From Paenibacillus sp. J5C2022 (GTDB taxonomy: Bacteria; Bacillota; Bacilli; Paenibacillales; Paenibacillaceae): DNA of 64,000 nucleotides. The notes under the pieces are model-generated. The model saw nothing but the letters and a program-made list of their open reading frames with translations, was not told where the DNA came from and ran no database searches. Shown here piece by piece: positions 58,104-64,000 of this stretch (position 1 is its first letter; each line of letters begins with the position of its first letter). The DNA is taken from positions 1 through 64,000 of the forward strand of contig NZ_JAOQJC010000027.1 in NCBI RefSeq assembly GCF_025567625.1, written 5' to 3'. Both the position numbers and the translations under genes were made by a program.

Positions 58104-60218
58104 ATGACTTCCGGTAAGACAGTTCGCATTTATCTGATCACGTTATGTGCCATGCTATGGACTGCCGCGATCGGCGCACAGCCGTCCTATGCGGCGGTTC
58201 CGAAGATGGATACGATCCGGGTGGCGATGTATATCAGCCTGCCGGGCAAATACCAATCTACTACGCCGGCTGCCACCTTCTCATCACAAGGCGGAATAGT
58301 TGTTAGCTTGCAGCGGGAAGGCGGCAATTCGCCGTGGTTCCAAGTAGAGCCGACAGAGAAGGCTCGCTTCGCGCTGGACGATTACGGCGTGAAGCTGCTG
58401 GAGACGGGAGATCTCGCCGTTGCGCAGCAAGCGCACACTCATATCAGCGCCTCGGGAGGAGCATCTTCGATCATCTCCTTGTCCAAGAAGGGGAGAGAGG
58501 TCTATCAGCTTCGCGAAGGCGGCTACGCCAGTGAAGGAGAAGCTGCCGCAGCGCGCAAGCGGTGGGAGAGCGATACGCTGTTGAAGGCGATGACAGGCGG
58601 ATTCAAGGCGGAATTGTTAGGCCCCCATTATCTGCAGTCGCAGCCGCTGAAGACGAGGGCGGAAGCGGAAGGCGCGGCCCTCGCGTACGGCAAGACCGGC
58701 GTTGACGCCTATGTAGGCATGAAGGCGGGAGAGGACGGTTCACCTCATTATTTCGTAGCCGTTGGCCAGGCCCCCTCGCCGTCGGCTCTGAAGGCGGTCG
58801 GCGCCGCCGCATCCGCTGCTGCGGGCACAGTTGCCCTTAAGGCCATGAGTCAGGACGAGCCGTATCTGATCATGCAGCGTGACCACACCAGAAGCGGAGG
58901 CGGCAATGCGGCCGATTCCCGATATCTGGTTCCCGCCGGCGGCACCAAAGTATGGCTGTCGCCAGCGGGAGAAGCGCATATACGGTTGGAGGAGCGCAGC
59001 AATCGTACATATAGAGGGCAATTCGAGGTAAGCGGCTTCCAGAATAAGCTGGCCGTCGTGAATGAACTGCCGCTGGAACAGTATTTATACTCTGTCGTGG
59101 CAGTGGAGATGTATCCATCTTGGCCGCTGGAGGCGCTGAAGGCGCAAGCGGTGGCGGCTCGATCGTTCGCTGTTCGTGGCGGTACGGGCTTCCAGATCGC
59201 GCATGTTGTGGATACAACCCTAAGCCAGGCTTATTACGGGACGGAGAAGGAGCACCCTTCCACTACGAAGGCCGTGGATGAGACGAAGGGAGAAGTCGCT
59301 CTGCACAATGGAAGCATCATTGAAGCTCTGTATTCGGCCAATAGCGGCGGCATGACATCGGATGCGGCAGAAGTATGGGGCAATTCCATCCCTTATTTGC
59401 AGCCGGTTGCAAGCCCCGACGATTCTGCAGAAGCAGGCTTGCTTGATTGGTACCATGTCGTGCTTCCGGACGGGAAGCTTGGATATGTACGCGAAGATCT
59501 GGTAGAGGATACCGGGCAGACTACAGCTGCAGGAAGCGCCTTGTTAAAGGTGAAGACGGACGGGACCAACATTCGCGTGCATCCCGTTATTCAGTCCAGC
59601 GTGCCAGTCGTGGCGCAGGCGAATCAAGGAACGCGTCTCATCGCGCTCGGCAAGGTGAAGGAATCCAATCCCATGAACTGGATGCGGGGACCGTTCACGG
59701 GAGAGCAGTTGCAGACAAGCTTGAACGCGAGGCTGTCGGATAAGCTGACGGAACCCGTACATTCCCTGGAGGTGAGCGCTCGAGGTCCTTCCGGACGCGC
59801 CACAGCCATTGCCGTGAACGGCGAGGAACTGCCGCTGAAATCTCCGGATTCCATCCGTTCCATGCTGGGTGTTGGCGAATCGCTGCCCAGCACCAAGCTG
59901 GACGTGACGGAGATTGGCAATGCCGTTATATTGGGCGGCGGGGGACAACGTTCGTCAGCTGCAAGCCATGACGGGCTGCATATTCTCGGTGCCGATCATC
60001 AAGGAAGCGTTCATGACGACAGCCATTTATTCATAATGGATAGCGAAGGGGACATTGCTGCAAGCCCGATGGAACGCTCCTTTCTGTTCACGGGACAAGG
60101 CAACGGACACGGCGTAGGCATGTCCCAATACGGCGCTCTGAGCCTGGCTCAGCAAGGGTATGACTATCAATACATTTTGCAATACTATTACAAAGGGATA
60201 ACTATAACTAAGGAATGA
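58104..60218 (+). CDS. secreted SpoIID/LytB-domain protein with inserted SH3-like domain
   Basis: A 704-residue protein with a signal peptide (1-31, cleavage after PSYAA likely). Residues about 110-230 contain two degenerate SPOR-like segments. The SpoIID/LytB domain begins near 310 (RTYRGQFEVSGFQNKLAVVN), with the conserved glutamate in VVAVEMYPSWPLEALKAQAV near residue 334, and ends at GQGNGHGVGMSQYGALSLAQ (about 665-690). An SH3-like stretch (about 440-560, GKLGYVRED, TDGTNIRVHP) interrupts it. SpoIID cuts glycan strands during engulfment, but the true spoIID lies elsewhere in Bacilli, so the role here is open. It sits between ruvB and queA. Confidence 0.82.
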   Translation: MTSGKTVRIYLITLCAMLWTAAIGAQPSYAAVPKMDTIRVAMYISLPGKYQSTTPAATFSSQGGIVVSLQREGGNSPWFQVEPTEKARFALDDYGVKLLETGDLAVAQQAHTHISASGGASSIISLSKKGREVYQLREGGYASEGEAAAARKRWESDTLLKAMTGGFKAELLGPHYLQSQPLKTRAEAEGAALAYGKTGVDAYVGMKAGEDGSPHYFVAVGQAPSPSALKAVGAAASAAAGTVALKAMSQDEPYLIMQRDHTRSGGGNAADSRYLVPAGGTKVWLSPAGEAHIRLEERSNRTYRGQFEVSGFQNKLAVVNELPLEQYLYSVVAVEMYPSWPLEALKAQAVAARSFAVRGGTGFQIAHVVDTTLSQAYYGTEKEHPSTTKAVDETKGEVALHNGSIIEALYSANSGGMTSDAAEVWGNSIPYLQPVASPDDSAEAGLLDWYHVVLPDGKLGYVREDLVEDTGQTTAAGSALLKVKTDGTNIRVHPVIQSSVPVVAQANQGTRLIALGKVKESNPMNWMRGPFTGEQLQTSLNARLSDKLTEPVHSLEVSARGPSGRATAIAVNGEELPLKSPDSIRSMLGVGESLPSTKLDVTEIGNAVILGGGGQRSSAASHDGLHILGADHQGSVHDDSHLFIMDSEGDIAASPMERSFLFTGQGNGHGVGMSQYGALSLAQQGYDYQYILQYYYKGITITKE

Positions 60219-60227
60219 TAATAGAAC

Positions 60228-61274
60228 ATGAATGTTGATTGGTTTGACTTCGAACTGCCGGATCGGCTGATCGCCCAGACTCCGCTCCAGGATCGCACGG
60301 CTTCCCGACTGCTCATGCTGAATCGCCAGACGGGCGGTGTGGAGCATGGCAGCTTTAGGGATCTGGAGGATCGGCTGTCGGCGGGCGATGTGCTGGTGCT
60401 GAACAATACAAGGGTTATTCCGGCCAGATTGATCGGCTATAAGCCGGATACGGGCGCCAAGGTAGAGCTGCTGCTTCTGAAGCAGCTTGGCGGCGACCGC
60501 TGGGAAGCGCTCGCCAAGCCGGCCAAACGGCTGAAGAAGGGAGCGGTAATGGCATTCGGAGAGAACGCTGAAGGCTTGCCGCTGCTGAAGGCTGTAGTTG
60601 AGGAAGAAGGCGAGATGGGCGCTAGAACGATCACTTTCTCTTACGAGGGCATATTCCAGGAGCTGCTTGACCAGTTAGGCGAGATGCCGCTTCCGCCGTA
60701 CATCAAGGAACGGCTGGAGGAGTCTGAGCGCTACCAGACCGTATATTCCCTGCATGAAGGCTCGGCGGCGGCGCCGACTGCGGGCCTGCACTTCACGAAG
60801 GATATGCTGGATCGGATACAGAAGAAAGGCGTTAAGCTGGCATATGTCACCCTTCATGTCGGCTTGGGCACATTCCGGCCGATGTCCGTGGAGCGGGTGG
60901 AGGACCATGAGATGCACGCTGAGTTCTATCAGTTGGACGAGGCTAATGCAGCGCTGCTGCAGGTAGCACGGGAGCAAGGAAGAAGAGTCATTGCGGTTGG
61001 CACGACTTCGGCCAGAACGTTAGAGACAGTGGCGGACATTTGCGGCGGCGGGCCGATTACCGCTTGCAGCGGTTGGACTTCTATCTTTATTTTTCCGGGC
61101 TACTCCTTTAAACTGGTAGATGCGCTGTTAACCAATTTCCACCTGCCCAAATCGACGCTTGTCATGCTTGTAAGCGCACTTGCGGGTCGAGAACATATCA
61201 TGCACGCTTACAAGGAAGCGGTGGAGCGGGAATATCGGTTTTTCAGCTTTGGCGACGCCATGTTTATCTACTAA
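60228..61274 (+). CDS. queA: S-adenosylmethionine:tRNA ribosyltransferase-isomerase
   Basis: QueA transfers ribose from S-adenosylmethionine to preQ1-tRNA to make epoxyqueuosine. The 348-residue product has FDFELPDRLIAQTPLQDRT, LNNTRVIPARLIG, HEGSAAAPTAGLHFT and TNFHLPKSTLVMLVSAL. The ribosome-binding site AAGGAATGA is rather far from ATG 60228. It precedes tgt, the usual pair. Confidence 0.97.
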   Translation: MNVDWFDFELPDRLIAQTPLQDRTASRLLMLNRQTGGVEHGSFRDLEDRLSAGDVLVLNNTRVIPARLIGYKPDTGAKVELLLLKQLGGDRWEALAKPAKRLKKGAVMAFGENAEGLPLLKAVVEEEGEMGARTITFSYEGIFQELLDQLGEMPLPPYIKERLEESERYQTVYSLHEGSAAAPTAGLHFTKDMLDRIQKKGVKLAYVTLHVGLGTFRPMSVERVEDHEMHAEFYQLDEANAALLQVAREQGRRVIAVGTTSARTLETVADICGGGPITACSGWTSIFIFPGYSFKLVDALLTNFHLPKSTLVMLVSALAGREHIMHAYKEAVEREYRFFSFGDAMFIY

Positions 61275-61301
61275 CTAAATAAAGAATAGGAAGCGTGAAT
61301 A

Positions 61302-62435
61302 GTGGCTGTAAAATACGAGTTTATTAAACAATGCAATCAATCGGGCGCCAGACTGGGCCGTGTGCATACGCCGCATGGCATCATCGATACACCTACCTTT
61401 ATGCCTGTAGGGACGCAAGCGACGGTCAAGACGATGAGCCCGGAAGAGCTGAAGGCGATGGACGCCCATATCATTCTGAGCAATACGTATCATCTGTTCC
61501 TTCGTCCGGGCCATGAGATTGTGAGGAAGGCGGGAGGGCTGCACAAGTTCATGAACTGGGATCGGCCTATATTGACCGACAGCGGCGGATTCCAGGTGTT
61601 CAGCTTGAGCGCGATGCGCAAAATTACGGAGGAAGGCGTGCAGTTCCGTTCCCATCTGAATGGCGACAAGCTGTTCATCGGACCGGAGACGGCGATGGAG
61701 ATTCAGAACGCACTTGGCTCAGACATTATGATGGCTTTCGACGAATGTCCGCCCTATCCTGCGGAGTATGAATACGTCAAGCAATCGACGGAAAGGACGT
61801 CCAGGTGGGCGGAGCGATGCTTGAAATCGCATGCCCGTCCGCAGGACCAAGCGCTGTTCGCCATCGTTCAGGGCGGGATGCATGAAGATTTGCGCGTTCA
61901 GAGCGCAAAAGATTTGACTTCCATGGATTTCCCGGGGTATGCTATTGGAGGATTGAGTGTAGGCGAGCCTAAGCATCTTATGTATGAGGTGCTTGACTAT
62001 ACAGTGCCGCATTTGCCTTCGGACAAGCCGAGGTATTTGATGGGAGTCGGCTCACCGGATGCATTGGTTGAAGGCGCTATACGGGGCATTGACATGTTCG
62101 ATTGCGTATTGCCGACCCGGATTGCGAGGAACGGTACGACAATGACCAGCGGAGGAAGGCTTGTCATTCGGAATGCCAAGTTTTCCGAGGACTTCGGTCC
62201 ACTGGACCCCAATTGCTCCTGCTACACTTGCACGAACTATTCCAGAGCGTACATTCGTCACCTGCTGAAGGCCGACGAGACGTTCGGCATTCGTCTGACG
62301 ACTTACCATAACTTGCATTTCTTGCTGCAGCTCATGCGGGATGTACGCCAAGCGATTATGGAGGACCGGCTGCTCGATTTCCGGGATTCCTTCTTCGAGG
62401 CGTACGGACTTAATGATAATGAAAGAGGATTTTGA
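61302..62435 (+). CDS. tgt: queuine/preQ1 tRNA-ribosyltransferase
   Basis: Tgt swaps guanine-34 for preQ1 in tRNAs with GUN anticodons. The 377-residue TIM-barrel enzyme has TFMPVGTQATVKTMSP, the active-site Asp in LTDSGGFQVFSL, VLPTRIARNGTTMTSGG, and the zinc cysteines in NCSCYTCTNYSRAY plus a downstream His. It starts at GTG 61302, 8 bases after AGGAAG. Confidence 0.98.
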   Translation: MAVKYEFIKQCNQSGARLGRVHTPHGIIDTPTFMPVGTQATVKTMSPEELKAMDAHIILSNTYHLFLRPGHEIVRKAGGLHKFMNWDRPILTDSGGFQVFSLSAMRKITEEGVQFRSHLNGDKLFIGPETAMEIQNALGSDIMMAFDECPPYPAEYEYVKQSTERTSRWAERCLKSHARPQDQALFAIVQGGMHEDLRVQSAKDLTSMDFPGYAIGGLSVGEPKHLMYEVLDYTVPHLPSDKPRYLMGVGSPDALVEGAIRGIDMFDCVLPTRIARNGTTMTSGGRLVIRNAKFSEDFGPLDPNCSCYTCTNYSRAYIRHLLKADETFGIRLTTYHNLHFLLQLMRDVRQAIMEDRLLDFRDSFFEAYGLNDNERGF

Positions 62436-62449
62436 AAGGGGTGAATGCA

Positions 62450-62767
62450 ATGTCGATGTGGTTAGCCACGGATGGTGGTCAGCAGACAGGGAACATCTGG
62501 GCTCTAATCTGGCCGTTTCTACTCATGTTCGCGGTATTTTATTTCTTGCTTATCCGTCCGCAGCAGAAGAAACAGAAGCAGCGCAATTCGATGCTGAACG
62601 AATTGAAGAAGGGCGATAAAATTACGACTATCGGCGGCCTTCACGGCACGATCGTCGAGATCACTGACGACACGATTGTTCTTCGCGTCAACGATACGAC
62701 GAAGATGACGTTCGAACGCAGCGCGATCAGCAGTATTGTATCTTCTGCTCCTGCCGCTTCCGAATAA
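62450..62767 (+). CDS. yajC: preprotein translocase subunit YajC
   Basis: YajC is a small accessory of the Sec translocon. The 105-residue product has a single membrane helix (about 18-37, LIWPFLLMFAVFYFLLIRPQ) and the cytoplasmic domain with GDKITTIGGLHGTIVEI. ATG 62450 follows AAAGGGGTGA; an in-frame TTG at 62432 overlaps the end of tgt and is less likely. A terminator follows. Confidence 0.96.
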   Translation: MSMWLATDGGQQTGNIWALIWPFLLMFAVFYFLLIRPQQKKQKQRNSMLNELKKGDKITTIGGLHGTIVEITDDTIVLRVNDTTKMTFERSAISSIVSSAPAASE

Positions 62768-62773
62768 GGAACC

Positions 62774-62811
62774 GAAAGGTCTGCAAGCTTCGAATAGCTT
62801 GCAGACCTTTC
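62774..62811. terminator. bidirectional terminator between yajC and the yrzE-like gene
   Basis: Perfect 16-bp stem GAAAGGTCTGCAAGCT/AGCTTGCAGACCTTTC with a 6-base loop between convergent genes, with short T-rich or A-rich flanks. Confidence 0.85.
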
Positions 62812-62812
62812 T

Positions 62813-63211
62813 TCATCTGCTCATATTGACTCCGACCATTCCTCCAAGCGTACCCGCCAACAATACGACGCCTAGCATTAGGATGCTGTGAAACGAGATG
62901 GATGCATTAACGGCAAGGAAGCTGACAATGATCACAATTATGCCGTACAGAACGCCGAGCAGCGCCCCGTTGTACCAGCCGCGCCTGTACGATCGCTTGC
63001 CGCAAGTAAAGCCGCCGGCCAGCGACGAACAGCCATGCACGATCATGGCATACGTGCCCAGCTCGCTTTCCTTCATATCCGTAAGATGCAGCAGCAAGGA
63101 CAGCAGCAGCGCACCAGCTGCGAGCCAGATCAATGCATAGGCAAGACCCGCCAACATCGGCATGACGATAATGGGGGCTTGCTGAGGTTGAGATTGCTTG
63201 ACAGAGTTCAT
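62813..63211 (-). CDS. TIGR04086-type membrane protein (YrzE-like)
   Basis: A 132-residue protein with four hydrophobic helices (about 17-42, 51-68, 79-101 and 107-128) and a conserved GKRSYRRGWYNGALLG loop. It resembles the TIGR04086 family and B. subtilis YrzE, which also follows yajC. The start has TAGGAGGAG upstream on the minus strand. Function unknown. Confidence 0.85.
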   Translation of the reverse strand: MNSVKQSQPQQAPIIVMPMLAGLAYALIWLAAGALLLSLLLHLTDMKESELGTYAMIVHGCSSLAGGFTCGKRSYRRGWYNGALLGVLYGIIVIIVSFLAVNASISFHSILMLGVVLLAGTLGGMVGVNMSR

Positions 63212-63417
63212 ACCAGCCTACTCCTCCTATCCAATAGCCCTTAATATTACACCATATGGCGAAGGCGGCCGGATTAGTACAAGTTGCCCCGGAATATTCC
63301 TGCCATATATTCGCGTTCCCCGTTCCGAATGAATGCGTTCCTCACAGGTCAGAATAGCTGTACAGATCAGGTTCAGATGCTGTTAACAGCAAGCTCATGT
63401 AAGGAGGAGCTCGACCG

Positions 63418-64000
63418 TTGGAACTATGGAGCATGATCATTCGAACGATATTGATTTATTTCATCATCACCTTAATTATGAGGCTGATGGGCAAGCGTGA
63501 GATAGGCAAGCTGTCGGTGCTCGATCTTGTCATCTCCGTCATGATTGCAGAGATAGCGGTTATCGTCATTGAGGATATTCATCGTCCATTATGGGAAGGT
63601 ATTGTGCCCATGATTATCCTTCTGGTCATACAAGTGGGAACGGCATTAATGACGATGAACAACCGCAAGCTTCGATTGCTGTTCGACGGCAAGCCGAGCG
63701 TCATTATTGCGAAGGGCAAGATCGACAGGGAAGTGATGAAGAAGCAGCGTTATAATCTTGACGATCTGCTGCTGCAGCTTAGAGAGAATCAGATTACATC
63801 CGTAGCGGATGTGGAATTTGCCATACTGGAAACAAGCGGTAAGCTGTCCGTCATTCCGAAGGAGGGAAGAGCCGCGCAAGAAGCGGACGAGGGAAGCAAG
63901 ACGCCCGATATCAATGTGGAAAAAAGCAGTTTAACTCCCTACCCAAGAGGAAGGGAAGAGATCATTCCACGCGGCTTCCGTTATGAAATTTTGCCCATTC
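63418..64000 (+). CDS. DUF421 membrane protein, start only (YrbG/YetF-like)
   Basis: The first 194 codons of a gene that runs past the window. It starts at TTG 63418, 8 bases after AAGGAGGAG. The product begins MELWSMIIRTILIYFIITLI, with three membrane helices in the first about 80 residues and the family motifs RLMGKREIGKLSVLDLVISV and KPSVIIAKGKID. The cytoplasmic YetF domain follows (LDDLLLQLRENQITSVADVE). A charged stretch near residues 145-165 and a PRG(F)R motif come last. B. subtilis has YrbG at the same place after YrzE. DUF421 proteins are common in spore formers, and their role is unclear. Confidence 0.88.
   Translation, partial: MELWSMIIRTILIYFIITLIMRLMGKREIGKLSVLDLVISVMIAEIAVIVIEDIHRPLWEGIVPMIILLVIQVGTALMTMNNRKLRLLFDGKPSVIIAKGKIDREVMKKQRYNLDDLLLQLRENQITSVADVEFAILETSGKLSVIPKEGRAAQEADEGSKTPDINVEKSSLTPYPRGREEIIPRGFRYEILPI

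Overview
The window is the chromosome of an endospore-forming member of the Bacillota, most likely Paenibacillus or a close relative. The order of genes (ysoA-like, tig, clpX, lonB, lonA, engB, hemA-hemX-hemC-hemD-hemB-hemL, spoVID, valS, folC, spoIIB-like, maf, radC, mreBCD, minCD, spoIVFA-spoIVFB, rplU-prp-rpmA, spo0B, obg, pheB, pheA, safA, bofC, ruvAB, queA, tgt, yajC, yrzE, yrbG) follows the conserved Bacillus subtilis block. The departures from it are clpP beside clpX, speD before hemA, a fused cobA-hemD, murC after folC, rodA after minD, an RNase G gene before rplU, hom-thrB inside the pheB-pheA cluster, and ruvC before ruvA. Nearly all genes are on the plus strand, TTG and GTG starts are common, and ribosome-binding sites are strong.

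Layout. 1-503: a 52-bp tandem repeat array and a minus-strand tRNA-Arg(UCU). 906-12203: a helical YsoA-like protein, trigger factor, ClpP, ClpX, IspG, LonB, LonA, EngB and one unknown protein, a protein-quality-control cluster. 12371-12960: speD with a long structured 5' leader. 13161-21913: a tetrapyrrole operon making uroporphyrinogen III and branching to siroheme, ending in a pseudouridine synthase. 22009-29244: spoVID, then valS behind a valine T-box, folC and murC. 29245-30081: intergenic repeats. 30082-44280: spoIIB-like, maf, radC, the Mre, Min, Rod and SpoIVF genes, RNase G, the L21/Prp/L27 operon and spo0B. 44294-50285: obg and the threonine, phenylalanine and branched-chain amino-acid genes. 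50286-51186: a probable group II intron remnant and more intergenic repeats. 51187-53373: a SafA-like LysM coat protein full of tandem repeats. 53689-54900: a TetR gene and a decayed dehydrogenase. 55137-63211: bofC, ruvCAB, a SpoIID-domain protein, queA, tgt, yajC and a small membrane protein. 63418-64000: the start of a DUF421 gene.

Themes. Shape and division (MreBCD, MinCD, RodA) sit beside sporulation control (SpoIVFA/FB and BofC for sigma-K checkpoint signalling, Spo0B for the phosphorelay, SpoVID and SafA for coat assembly). Three places carry convincing sigma-E type promoters (before spoVID, the spoIIB-like gene and spoIVFA).

The best candidates for something undescribed are RNA or repeat elements rather than a new protein system. 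The first is the speD leader, whose closing helix and ribosome-binding-site sequestering helix are mutually exclusive. Others are a two-state RNA between minC and minD, a dispersed intergenic repeat family in both orientations at two loci about 21 kb apart, and a probable ATT start codon. I found no CRISPR array, prophage, intact insertion sequence, defence system or biosynthetic cluster.
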